64,000 bases of DNA from Natronorubrum tibetense GA33 (GTDB taxonomy: Archaea; Halobacteriota; Halobacteria; Halobacteriales; Natrialbaceae), in the NCBI RefSeq assembly GCF_000383975.1, contig NZ_KB913019.1, positions 62,001-126,000 of the forward strand, in the 5' to 3' direction. Below, one piece after another: positions 54,216-62,675 of the stretch; within the stretch, counting starts at the first letter, position 1, and each line of letters starts with the position of its first letter. The translations under genes were made by a program, and so were the position numbers. The notes under the pieces are model-generated. The model made no database searches. It saw nothing but the letters and a program-made list of their open reading frames with translations, and had not been told where the DNA came from.

Positions 54216-54377
54216 ATGAGCAACGAGAACCAAGGCCTGATCGAATCGCTGCTCGAAGCTGAAGCCCAGTTTCACGAGCTGATGCCGATCAAAGCCACCT
54301 ATAGCAAGCTCTTCTTTCGCTCACTCTTCTGGTTCGCACTCTTCAGTGTGGTTTACACTGTCGTCACCAGCCTGTGA
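54216..54377 (+). CDS. Small membrane protein, 53 residues
   Basis: An ATG at 54216 opens a frame of 53 codons ending at TGA 54377. The N-terminal half is soluble and acidic (SNENQGLIESLLEAEAQFHE), followed by a single hydrophobic helix (LFFRSLFWFALFSVVYTVVT). It lies 20 bases behind the VOC gene on the same strand and before the zinc dehydrogenase gene. I do not recognise it. The codon pattern and position support a real gene. Confidence 0.55.
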   Translation: MSNENQGLIESLLEAEAQFHELMPIKATYSKLFFRSLFWFALFSVVYTVVTSL

Positions 54378-54464
54378 GCGGGCGACGAGTCCACCGACTC
54401 TGACCCGAAGTATATGATCTCTCCTCGCGTCACCGCAGATGTGACGTCGAACACAGCGGATCGA

Positions 54465-55487
54465 ATGACTGTGCTACTGAAGACGCGACCCGAACCGGGA
54501 ATGGCACTCGAGTCCGTTCCGGTCCCCGAACCGGGGCCCGGCGAGGTCCGAATTCGCGTCGAGTCGGTCGGCATCGACGGCGGTGCGGAGGCGCTGATCT
54601 ACGACTGGCACGAGAGCAAACGCCACTACGCCGACCAGCTCCCGCAGCTGTTCGGCCACGAGTTCGCCGGTACGATCGACGCGACCGGTCCGGATGTCGA
54701 GGGGTTCGAGGAAGGGACCCGCGTCGCGGTGGAGCCGGTCCTCGGCTGTGGCCGTTGTCGGCTCTGTCGCTCGGGCTCGTTCGGTATCTGTCCCGATCGG
54801 CGAATCGTCGGACTCCATCCGGACCTCGAGGGCGCACTCGCGGAGTACGCTGTGGTACCGGAGGAGACGCTCTATCCTATCGGCTCCCTGAGTGCCGACG
54901 AGGGCGTCTTTCTCGAGTTGCTCGGACTGGCCGTCCACGGCATCGAACGCTCCGATTTCGAACCCGGCGATAGCGTCGCGATCGCCGGCCCCGGATCGGT
55001 CGGGATCGGCGCGCTCGTCGCGGCGGTCGCCGGCGGAGCGAGTTCGGTCACGGTTATCGGGACGGCGGACGACCGCGAGGATCGACTGCCGCTCGCGCGC
55101 GAGCTCGGTGCGACGCGCACGGTTGTGGCCGAGAACGGCGAGGCGGAACTCGACGAGGAGGTCGACGTCTTCGTCGAGGCCTCCGGCCACCCCGACGCGG
55201 TATCGCTCGCGTCGTCGGCGACGCGTCGCGACGGCGAAATCATCCAGATCGGCATCTTCCACGGCTCGGAGACGGTTCCCGTCGATCTCACCCGACTCGT
55301 TCGGCGGGGGGTCTCAATCACGACGGTCTACGGCCGGCGGGACTCGAGCTGGCGACGGGCGATTGCGATCGCGGAGAACACCGACCTCTCACCGGCACTC
55401 GGTCCGTCGTTTCCGCTCGCCGAGTACGAGCGCGCCTTCGACGCGACCCGGCGGCGAGAAGGGATCAAAATCATGCTACACCCCTAG
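54465..55487 (+). CDS. Zinc-dependent dehydrogenase (threonine/polyol dehydrogenase-like)
   Basis: A 340-residue MDR enzyme. The structural zinc loop CGRCRLCRSGSFGIC has four Cys, and the NAD domain starts SVAIAGPGSVGIGALVAA. HEFAG supplies the His and Glu of the catalytic zinc, but the usual catalytic Cys is Asp here (VGIDGGAEALIYDW). Asp in that place is known from haloarchaeal glucose dehydrogenase, so the zinc can still be bound. The region resembles threonine dehydrogenase (xxxHIYxWD). ATG 54465 (MTVLLKTRPEPGM) is chosen. Confidence 0.88.
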   Translation: MTVLLKTRPEPGMALESVPVPEPGPGEVRIRVESVGIDGGAEALIYDWHESKRHYADQLPQLFGHEFAGTIDATGPDVEGFEEGTRVAVEPVLGCGRCRLCRSGSFGICPDRRIVGLHPDLEGALAEYAVVPEETLYPIGSLSADEGVFLELLGLAVHGIERSDFEPGDSVAIAGPGSVGIGALVAAVAGGASSVTVIGTADDREDRLPLARELGATRTVVAENGEAELDEEVDVFVEASGHPDAVSLASSATRRDGEIIQIGIFHGSETVPVDLTRLVRRGVSITTVYGRRDSSWRRAIAIAENTDLSPALGPSFPLAEYERAFDATRRREGIKIMLHP

Positions 55488-55512
55488 CGTAAACGATGCG
55501 CTCGAGGAGTTC

Positions 55513-56277
55513 TCACTCGGCCTGGTCGGTGTACATCTCGTCCGGGTCGAGATCCTCGCGGATCAGGCGTAGCTCCTCCTCGTACGGCTCCGGCGTCGTC
55601 CCGAGATCGTCGGCGAACTCGATCTCCCAGCCGGTCTCGGCGCGCACCTCTTCCCGCGAGGCGTTCGGGTGAAGCGAGTCGACGTACATCTCCCCGCGCT
55701 CGTCGAACCGGCAGACGGCGAGGTCGGTGATGACCGCTTCCGGACCGCCGTCGAGTCCGAGTACTTCCCGACCCTCGCGCCCGTCGACGAAGCCGGGGCT
55801 CGTGATGAAATCGACTTCTTCGGGGAACCGTCGCTCCGAGTGGGGCGTGACCATCAGCGTTCGATCGACGTGGCCCGCGATCTCGCAGGCTCCGCCGCTG
55901 CCCGGCAGCCGAACCGTCGGATCGTCGTAGTCGCCGATGACCGTCGAGTTGATGTTGCCGTACTTATCAATTTGTGCGCCGCCGAGAAAGCCCACGTCGA
56001 GGCGACCGGCCTGAAGGTAGTAGTTGAACCCGTTGCGCATCGGTTCGATCGAGACGGCTCCCGACGCGAGCACCGGATCGCCGATCGAAAGCGGCGGCGA
56101 GGACGGATTCGATCCGATCGTCCCCGACTCGTAGACCATCTTCAGATCCGGAGCGTGCGTTCGCTTGGCGACGTTACACGCCAGGTTCGGCTTGCCGATT
56201 CCGACGAGCACCGAGTCGTCGTTCTCGAGTTCTCTCGCGGCCGCTACCACCATCAGTTCGCTCTTCGTGTAGTTCAT
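55513..56277 (-). CDS. CoA-transferase beta subunit (class I, glutaconate type)
   Basis: A 254-residue subunit that pairs with the alpha subunit encoded just upstream. VYESGTIGSNPSSPPLS carries the Glu that forms the CoA-thioester intermediate in class I enzymes, and GGAQIDKYGNINSTVIGDYD is the conserved glycine-rich loop. It transfers CoA between dicarboxylic or branched acids, as in glutaconate or 3-oxoadipate CoA-transferase. A C-terminal stub of a homologue remains at 14743. The substrate is unknown. Confidence 0.9.
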   Translation of the reverse strand: MNYTKSELMVVAAARELENDDSVLVGIGKPNLACNVAKRTHAPDLKMVYESGTIGSNPSSPPLSIGDPVLASGAVSIEPMRNGFNYYLQAGRLDVGFLGGAQIDKYGNINSTVIGDYDDPTVRLPGSGGACEIAGHVDRTLMVTPHSERRFPEEVDFITSPGFVDGREGREVLGLDGGPEAVITDLAVCRFDERGEMYVDSLHPNASREEVRAETGWEIEFADDLGTTPEPYEEELRLIREDLDPDEMYTDQAE

Positions 56278-56347
56278 TGGATTACCTCCGCAGATTCGGT
56301 CGACCGATCTGTTCCGCTATCCTCGCGCCCGCTCGAGCGAGGGCCGG

Positions 56348-57262
56348 TCATCGGTACGCCCCCATATCGATGGGCGTCGCGTACGAGTGCTCCGGTTGCA
56401 GGTCGAGCAGTCGCTCGGCGCCGAGTTTCTCGACGTACTCTCGGCGGTTTTCGACGCCGTAGACCCACTCGTCGAGCCACTCCTCGACGCGGTCGACGTC
56501 GCTCGCGATCTCGGCCCACTCGATGTAGGCCTCGTTGTCCCGACCGTAGTAGCCCTGGGCGTACGACGGATGGGAGCCGTAGGGGTCGTGGACGACGTGA
56601 TCGACGTCGTCGCTCGTAATGACGGTCCGGTTCGGATCGCTGCGGATCGTCTCCTCGGAACAGCGTTCCTCAACCGAGAGGATTACCGTGTCGGCGGCCA
56701 GCCCCGCGATTTTCACTTCGCCCTGGATCCCCCAGAGGTGAGCGTTCCCCGCGTCGTCGGCGCGTTGGGCGCGGATGACCGCCACGTCCGGTTGGATCGG
56801 CGCGACGGCGTAGACGTAGTCGTCGTCGAACGGACTCTCGACGCGAGCGATGTTGTCGTTGTGTTCGGGCAGATCCGAACCGATGAACCCGCGAAGCGGG
56901 GCGAACGGCAGGTTCGACGCTCCGGCGTCGAGCGCGGCGATCAGTCCGAAGTGGGTGTACTCCTCGAGTTCCAGTTCGGTCGGGATTCCGTCCTCGGCCG
57001 CGCGGCGAAACGCCGGCAGGCTGCCGACGCCCGGGTTCCCCGCCCACGAAAACGTCGCCTTCCGCGCACAGCCGGCGGCGATCAGCTGATCATAGATCAG
57101 ATCCGGCGTGGCTCGGATCAACTCGAGGTCGCGTTTTTCTTGTCTGATGATCTCGTGTCCCGCGGCGAACGGGATGAGGTGCGTAAACCCTGCGAGATAG
57201 ATACTATCGCCGTCGGAGACGCCGGTGCTGATGGCGTCGTGCATGGACGTGACCTTGCTCAT
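56348..57262 (-). CDS. CoA-transferase alpha subunit (class I, glutaconate type)
   Basis: A 304-residue subunit: start VSDGDSIYLAGFTHLIPFAA, the conserved SWAGNPGVGSLPAFRRA and APIQPDVAVIRAQRADDAGN. It is the first gene of the pair; the beta gene follows with a 70-base gap. The two together form the heteromeric glutaconate-type transferase. Divergent by 152 bases from an acyl-CoA dehydrogenase gene, which may act on the same acyl-CoA. Confidence 0.9.
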   Translation of the reverse strand: MSKVTSMHDAISTGVSDGDSIYLAGFTHLIPFAAGHEIIRQEKRDLELIRATPDLIYDQLIAAGCARKATFSWAGNPGVGSLPAFRRAAEDGIPTELELEEYTHFGLIAALDAGASNLPFAPLRGFIGSDLPEHNDNIARVESPFDDDYVYAVAPIQPDVAVIRAQRADDAGNAHLWGIQGEVKIAGLAADTVILSVEERCSEETIRSDPNRTVITSDDVDHVVHDPYGSHPSYAQGYYGRDNEAYIEWAEIASDVDRVEEWLDEWVYGVENRREYVEKLGAERLLDLQPEHSYATPIDMGAYR

Positions 57263-57414
57263 AGCTGTGTTGGACTACCGTACGAATGGCGTAATTCGCA
57301 CATAAGAATTGCCTTTGGGGCCACTTCGAGGCGATTTCGCCATCTGAACCGCTTAGCCACGGCCGGAGATCCGGTTACAGTACATTGATGCCAGTAGCTA
57401 CGATACCAACACAC

Positions 57415-58551
57415 ATGCTATCGCTCAGCCCGGAGCAGGAGTTACTGGTCTCGTCAGTCGCGGACATCGCGGAGCGCGAGTTCGCCGACCGAGCGTTCGA
57501 GTGGGACGGTGAGCCGCCGTGGGAGAACGCGCAACTGTTGGCCGACCGGGGATTTCTCGGCGTCAACTTCGCCGAGGAGTACGGCGGCGGCGGAATGACT
57601 GAACTGGATGCGATCCTCACCATCGAGGCCGTCGGCCGTGTCTGTCCCGATACCGCGGAGTTCCTCTACAATCAGCAACTGGTCGCGCCGCGAGCGATCG
57701 AGTTGTTCGGAACCGAGGACGCAAAGGAACGATATCTGCCGCCGGTTCTCGCCGCCGAAGACAGCATCGCGATCGGCATTTCGGAGCCGGAAGCGGGCTC
57801 GGACGTGGGCGCAATGGGAACGCGAATCGAGGAAGACGGGGACGATCTGGTGCTCAACGGCGAGAAAACGTGGGTGAGCAACGTCGAGCACTCGAGTGCG
57901 GCGCTCGTCTGGACGCGGTTTCCCGACGGGCTCGGCTCGGTCGTCGTCGAGTTCGACTGGGACGGCGTCGAGATCGTACAACACTACGCCAACATGGCCG
58001 GCCATCATCAGACGCACTTCGTCATGGAGGACGTCGTCGTTCCGGAGGAAAACGTCGTTACGAGCGGTCCCGAGGGATTCAAAAACCAGCTCCGGGCGCT
58101 CAACTGGGAGCGGGTGGGAAGCGCCACGCTGGCGAACGCGCTCGCGAGCTGTGCGCTGGAGAAGGCCCTCGAGTACGCCGAGCAGCGAACGCAGTTTGAT
58201 CAATCGATCGGCGAGTTCCAGGGCATCGAGTGGAAACTCGCGGACGCGGTGACCGAACTTGAGGCCTCGCGGGCGCTCACCCATCGGACGGCGGCCCGCG
58301 CACACGAGCAGGGACGCATTCCCGCCCGTCTCGACGCGTCGATGGCCAAACTCCGCGCGAGCGAGATGGTCGAGCACGTGGTCAGCGAAGCCCTCCAGAT
58401 CCACGGCGCGAACGGCTATCAGCAGGGCCACCCCCTCGAGTACCTTTACCGGCTGGCTCGAGGACGCCGGCTCGCGGCCGGCACCGACGAGATACAAAAG
58501 AATCAGATCGCGGCCGTGCTCAAGCGGGACGGACTGCCGAACCTTGCGTGA
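57415..58551 (+). CDS. Acyl-CoA dehydrogenase 2
   Basis: A 378-residue flavoprotein. IAIGISEPEAGSDVGAMGTR is the FAD/substrate signature, LNGEKTWVSNVEHSSA follows, and ALQIHGANGYQQGHPLEYLYR is the C-terminal signature. The start at 57415 (MLSLSPEQELLVSS) gives the usual N-terminus; an ATG nine codons earlier is possible. The gene is divergent from the CoA-transferase pair and ends 17 bases from the convergent enoyl-CoA hydratase. A beta-oxidation step on the product of that transferase is likely. Confidence 0.92.
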   Translation: MLSLSPEQELLVSSVADIAEREFADRAFEWDGEPPWENAQLLADRGFLGVNFAEEYGGGGMTELDAILTIEAVGRVCPDTAEFLYNQQLVAPRAIELFGTEDAKERYLPPVLAAEDSIAIGISEPEAGSDVGAMGTRIEEDGDDLVLNGEKTWVSNVEHSSAALVWTRFPDGLGSVVVEFDWDGVEIVQHYANMAGHHQTHFVMEDVVVPEENVVTSGPEGFKNQLRALNWERVGSATLANALASCALEKALEYAEQRTQFDQSIGEFQGIEWKLADAVTELEASRALTHRTAARAHEQGRIPARLDASMAKLRASEMVEHVVSEALQIHGANGYQQGHPLEYLYRLARGRRLAAGTDEIQKNQIAAVLKRDGLPNLA

Positions 58552-58567
58552 TTCGTGGACCCCTCCG

Positions 58568-59350
58568 TCACGAGTAGTCGCGATCGAATTCCGGATCTCG
58601 ATTTTCGCTGAAGGCGTTGATCGCCTCTCGGTGTTCGGGATCGGTCACGCACTCCCACTGGTACGCGATGGCCCGTTCGCAGTACTCTTCGAACGATTGC
58701 TCCGGATCGACGAGCCGGTTCGTCCGTCGAACCGCCAGCGCGGGTAGCTCGAGCAATTCGGCCGCCAGTTCGCGTGCGCGTTCGACGGGTTCGTCCGCGC
58801 TGTCGACCGCGAGACCGAGGTCGACGGCGGCCTCGGCGGTGATGTCTTTGCCGGTGAGGAGGTACTCCTTCGCTTTCGCCTCCCCGATAAGCCGCGGTAA
58901 CAGCCAGCCGCCGCCGTCGCCGGGGACGAGGCCGACGCGGACGAACCCCTCCCGGAGGATCGCGTCCGGGCCGACGATACGCAGATCACAGGCCAGCGCG
59001 AAGTCACAGCCCGCACCGACCGCGGGCCCGCCGACCGCCGCGATCGACGGCTTCTCCATTCGGCGGAGCTGTCGAACGACGTTCTGGACCGACCAGAGGT
59101 AGCCCGCGTACTCCTCCTCGGTCATCTCCTCGCGCCAGTTCGGCATCTCCGTGATGTCGGCTCCCGCACAGAACCCGCCGTCCGCGCCGGTCAGGACGAC
59201 GACGTAGACGCCATCGTCGCCGGCGGCCTCGCGCAGCGCCTCGTTGAGTTCGAGGATCGTCTGCCGTCGAAAGGCGTTGTGTACCTCGGGACGGTCGATC
59301 GTAATCGCGGCGATTCCCCCGTCGGTCTCGTATCGGATGTCGTCGGCCAT
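58568..59350 (-). CDS. Enoyl-CoA hydratase/isomerase
   Basis: A 260-residue crotonase-fold protein: DRPEVHNAF at the start, then GADGGFCAGADITEM with the oxyanion-hole region, and PSIAAVGGPAVGAGCDFALA. LVPGDGGGWLLPRL follows. This is the short-chain hydratase/isomerase family. It starts six bases behind the enolase-superfamily gene and likely shares its transcript. Together with the acyl-CoA dehydrogenase it can hydrate the enoyl-CoA produced. Confidence 0.92.
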   Translation of the reverse strand: MADDIRYETDGGIAAITIDRPEVHNAFRRQTILELNEALREAAGDDGVYVVVLTGADGGFCAGADITEMPNWREEMTEEEYAGYLWSVQNVVRQLRRMEKPSIAAVGGPAVGAGCDFALACDLRIVGPDAILREGFVRVGLVPGDGGGWLLPRLIGEAKAKEYLLTGKDITAEAAVDLGLAVDSADEPVERARELAAELLELPALAVRRTNRLVDPEQSFEEYCERAIAYQWECVTDPEHREAINAFSENRDPEFDRDYS

Positions 59351-59356
59351 TTTCCA

Positions 59357-60523
59357 TCACTCGTAGACTCGCCGCCCGATCTCTCTGGCTTCGATCTCGT
59401 CCCAGTCGTACTCGACGCCGAGTCCCGGCCCGTCCGGGACGTGGACGTGTCCGTCCGCGTCGACGGTATCCAGCATGTCGGAGTAGTCGTCCGCGTACAC
59501 CGGCGGCTGGGTGTTCGGACAGATCGGGTGGACGAGCGCTACTTCGTAGTAGTTGCTGTTGCGCGTCGCCGCCAGACAGTGGCGCTGTGCCGGACCGGGC
59601 GCGTGGTACTCCACGTCGAGTCCGAACCCTTCCGCCATGTGGGCGATCTTCATCGCGCCGGTGATGCCGCCGTCGTACTCGGGATCCGCGCGCACGAAGT
59701 CGGTCGATTCCGTCGCGACGAAATCGGTGTGGGCCTCGAGGCCGCGTACGTGTTCGGTCTGGAGCAGCGGCGTGTCGAGCATCTCGCGGAGCTTTCGGTG
59801 GGAGTGCTGGGAGACGCCGCCGTCGCGGTAGGGATCCTCGTACCAGAGGAAGTCGGCGTCGTCGCAGGCCTTTCCGATCTTCAACGCGTCGGCGAACGTG
59901 GCCGGATTGCAGGCCGGGTCGAGCATGAGATCCATCTCGTCGCCGACGCGCCGACCGACCTCGCGGACGACCGCGGCCGTCTCGTCGGGATCCGTCCAGT
60001 CGCCGCCCCAGTCGTGGATCTTGAACCCCTGATACCCCATCTCGAGACAGTCCTCGGCGAAGTCGGCGTACGCGTCGGGCGAGTCGAGGCCGCCGTTCCT
60101 GTCGCCCTGGTAGGTCGAGGCGTAGGCCGGGAAGGAGCTACGATAGCTCCCGAGCAGTTCGTGAATCGGCGCACCGCGGTACTTCCCGGCGAAGTCCCAC
60201 AGTGCGATGTCGATCGGTCCCATCCCCATCCAGTCGTACTTCCGCAGGGCGCGCTTGAACGCACTCCAGTGGCGCTCGCGCTCGAGCGGGTTCTTGCCGA
60301 CGAGGTAATCGGCGATCATGTTGAGTTGTGCGGCACCGGGCGAGTTGCCGCCAACGTACTCGCCGGTCGTTCCGTCGTCGGTGTGTACGCGGAGGGCGAA
60401 CAGTTTCCGTTCGGTCGTCGTGCCGGGTTCGTAGACGATGCTGAACCCGTTCGGTGCGTAACCGACGTCGGGAAGCTCGTAGCCGAACTCGACCGACTCA
60501 ATGCGCGTGATCGTAGGTACCAT
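59357..60523 (-). CDS. Enolase-superfamily dehydratase/racemase (mandelate-racemase-like)
   Basis: A 388-residue protein. The N-terminal capping domain is followed by a barrel with the base motif KxH (FKIHDWGGD), metal ligands in MLDPACN (Asp), WYEDPY (Glu) and LQTEHVRG (Glu), and a distal VEYHAPGPAQ His paired with RADPEYDGGI. KxH plus a His places it in the mandelate-racemase subgroup, which includes many sugar-acid dehydratases. The substrate is not known. It shares a unit with the enoyl-CoA hydratase and is divergent from the LLM gene. Confidence 0.88.
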   Translation of the reverse strand: MVPTITRIESVEFGYELPDVGYAPNGFSIVYEPGTTTERKLFALRVHTDDGTTGEYVGGNSPGAAQLNMIADYLVGKNPLERERHWSAFKRALRKYDWMGMGPIDIALWDFAGKYRGAPIHELLGSYRSSFPAYASTYQGDRNGGLDSPDAYADFAEDCLEMGYQGFKIHDWGGDWTDPDETAAVVREVGRRVGDEMDLMLDPACNPATFADALKIGKACDDADFLWYEDPYRDGGVSQHSHRKLREMLDTPLLQTEHVRGLEAHTDFVATESTDFVRADPEYDGGITGAMKIAHMAEGFGLDVEYHAPGPAQRHCLAATRNSNYYEVALVHPICPNTQPPVYADDYSDMLDTVDADGHVHVPDGPGLGVEYDWDEIEAREIGRRVYE

Positions 60524-60624
60524 CGGTACGCTATCACATGGCGAAGTGTTCTATATGATTTTGCATCGCGGTGATGTGTAGGCCGAGCGCAAACAGTTAG
60601 GACGCTCGGTCGAAACGATGTGGT

Positions 60625-61599
60625 ATGGTATCCCACGGCTACGTACTGCCGACTCGCGGTGTCGTTCTCTCCGCCGATGACTCCCTCGAGCAGGCCGCTC
60701 GCGTGCAATCGGAGGTAATCGGGCTCGCTCGCCGGGCCGAATCACTGGGGTTCGACGGCGTGTGGGCCGGAGACAGCGTGCTGGCGAAACCGCGCCTCGA
60801 ACCGTTATCAACCCTCGCCGCGGTCGCCGGGGCGACGGAATCGGTCACCCTCGGCACTGCGGTCTATCTGCCCCAGCTTCGACACCCGGTTCACGTCGCC
60901 CATCAGACGGCGACCGTCGATCTGGTCAGTGGCGGCCGGCTCGCTCTCGGCGTCGGAGTCGGTGTCGGTGACGGTGTCGAGGCCGAACACGACCAGCTCG
61001 ACGTTCCCTACGAGCGTCGGGGCGCGTTGCTCGACGACGGGCTCGAGATCCTCGAGGGGCTCTGGAGCGACGAGCCCGTCACGGTCGACGACGAGTTCTT
61101 CGAACTGGGCGACGCCGATATCGGCATCCGTCCGTGCGGGAGCCCGCCGCCCATCTACATCGCCTCGGCGACGTTCGATCCGCGGGACGGCTTCCCGCGA
61201 CAGATACGGGACCGCATCGCCACTCGTGGCGGCGGCTGGCTCCCGATCGGCATGTCCCCCGAAATGTACGAGGGCGGACTTGACCGGGCGCGCGAAATCG
61301 TCGACGACGCCGGTCGCGACCCAGCGGGCTTCGACGCGGCCTACTATCACGACGTGGTGATCGCGGAAACCGAAGCGGAGGCGATCGACCAGGCTCGCGA
61401 CTTCCTCGATCGATACTACCCCTCCTGGGGTGCGCTGAGCGACGACGACATTCGGAAGCGGGGAGCGTTCGGCCCGCCGTCGGTCGTCGCGGACCACCTC
61501 GAGCGGTACGCCGACGCCGGCGTGGAAACGTTCGTCACCCGGTTCACCGCGGCCGATCAGCGCGAGCAGTTGCGACGCTTCGCCGATATCGTCGACTGA
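60625..61599 (+). CDS. LLM-class F420/FMN-dependent oxidoreductase
   Basis: A 324-residue luciferase-like TIM-barrel protein. The start LSADDSLEQAARVQSEVI, AESLGFDGVWAGDSVL, LGTAVYLPQLRHPVHVAHQ and GRLALGVGVGVGDG are typical. In archaea, which make coenzyme F420, members are usually F420-dependent dehydrogenases or reductases. The substrate cannot be inferred. Divergent from the enolase-family gene with a 101-base gap containing TCATATAGA (minus-strand TATA-like). Confidence 0.9.
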   Translation: MVSHGYVLPTRGVVLSADDSLEQAARVQSEVIGLARRAESLGFDGVWAGDSVLAKPRLEPLSTLAAVAGATESVTLGTAVYLPQLRHPVHVAHQTATVDLVSGGRLALGVGVGVGDGVEAEHDQLDVPYERRGALLDDGLEILEGLWSDEPVTVDDEFFELGDADIGIRPCGSPPPIYIASATFDPRDGFPRQIRDRIATRGGGWLPIGMSPEMYEGGLDRAREIVDDAGRDPAGFDAAYYHDVVIAETEAEAIDQARDFLDRYYPSWGALSDDDIRKRGAFGPPSVVADHLERYADAGVETFVTRFTAADQREQLRRFADIVD

Positions 61600-61737
61600 G
61601 ACGCGTCAGTTCGGTTTCCCGACTCGAGCGTTCGGTCGTCGACGTACGAGAACTGATCGTCGTTGATTTTCCCTACTTCACCGCTGGTCCGGACTGGCGG
61701 TCACTGCGACGCTGGACCGTTTCCTCCCTCTTTTGGC

Positions 61738-62184
61738 TCAAAGAGAGCCCTCCGACAGGTGATAGACGAACGAGGTGCAGTACTCCTCGTAGCCCATCCG
61801 CTCCGTATAAAACCGATGGGCGTCCTCGCGCCACTGGCCCGACTCGAGTTCGACCGCGTCGCAGTCGCGCTCGGCGGCCCAGTCGTGAACGAACGAGAGG
61901 AGTCGTTCGCCGTGTCCCTTCGACCGCTCGCCCTCAGCCGTCACGAGGTCGTAGACGTAGACGTGCCGGCCGAGGTAGAAGTTCGTCGCGATCTTCACGC
62001 CGGCGGCCGCGACCGCTTCGTCGCCGTCGTAGCGCGCGAACAGTCGGTACCCCTCCTCGCGCATCTCCTCGAACAGCTCGAGATACGTCTCGAGATCGAG
62101 GTGATCGCGCAGTTCCGTAACGAGCGGGAACAGTTCGCGCCGGCCGGACTCGGTGGTGATCTCTCGGATATTGGTTGTCGTCAT
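61738..62184 (-). CDS. GNAT-family acetyltransferase
   Basis: A 148-residue N-acetyltransferase: LFARYDGDEAVAAAGVKI is the middle beta region, DLVTAEGERSKGHGERLLSF the acetyl-CoA-binding R/Q-x-x-G-x-G/A loop (ERSKGHG), and RFYTERMGYEE the closing helix. These transfer acetyl groups to amines or amino groups. It reads toward the end of the LLM gene and stands alone. Confidence 0.9.
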   Translation of the reverse strand: MTTTNIREITTESGRRELFPLVTELRDHLDLETYLELFEEMREEGYRLFARYDGDEAVAAAGVKIATNFYLGRHVYVYDLVTAEGERSKGHGERLLSFVHDWAAERDCDAVELESGQWREDAHRFYTERMGYEEYCTSFVYHLSEGSL

Positions 62185-62357
62185 CGCTCGCAGTTAGGTA
62201 TCGCTACGACGTAAATTCCGGGGATAGAACGAATCGCCCCGCCCTTCTGTGGCGGTTCGGCCGTCGGAGCGGTCGTCGTCCACCCGTTCGACTGGTCGAC
62301 GAGAGGGCGTCCACGCCTTCGCACACCCGTATGAAGTGCCCCGAAAATCGTGCGGAT

Positions 62358-62594
62358 ATGGTCGTGAATATCGACGACATCGAGACCGTCGCAGTGGTCG
62401 GTGCGGGACAGATAGGGCGCGGGATCGGTGCCGTCGCCGTGCTGACCGGGTACGGGACGACGATCACTTCGTCCATCTCCCACAGCGGCGACGCGGACTT
62501 CGTCACCGAAGCGGCGGTCGAACAGCAGGCGGTCAAGCAGTACATCTTCGCGGACCTCGCGAAGAACCGGCCTGAAGGGTCTATCGGGGGATGA
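62358..62594 (+). pseudogene. 3-hydroxyacyl-CoA dehydrogenase N-terminal remnant
   Basis: A 78-residue frame begins like a 3-hydroxyacyl-CoA dehydrogenase: DIETVAVVGAGQIGRGIGAV (GxGxxG). After TGYGTT it jumps to DADFVTEAAVEQQAVKQYIFADLAK, a later part of the NAD domain (relatives read DADFVIEAVVEdlevKqxvFadL), so about 40-50 residues are missing inside. It ends after PEGSI, just before the catalytic Ser region. Intact members have 285-320 residues. It is an internally deleted and truncated pseudogene. Confidence 0.7.
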
Positions 62595-62675
62595 TGACGA
62601 ACGTCGACGACTGATGGATCGTTCGCGTTCTTCGGTTAGAAAATCGAACCGTACTGGTCTGGATACTGCGCGCGG

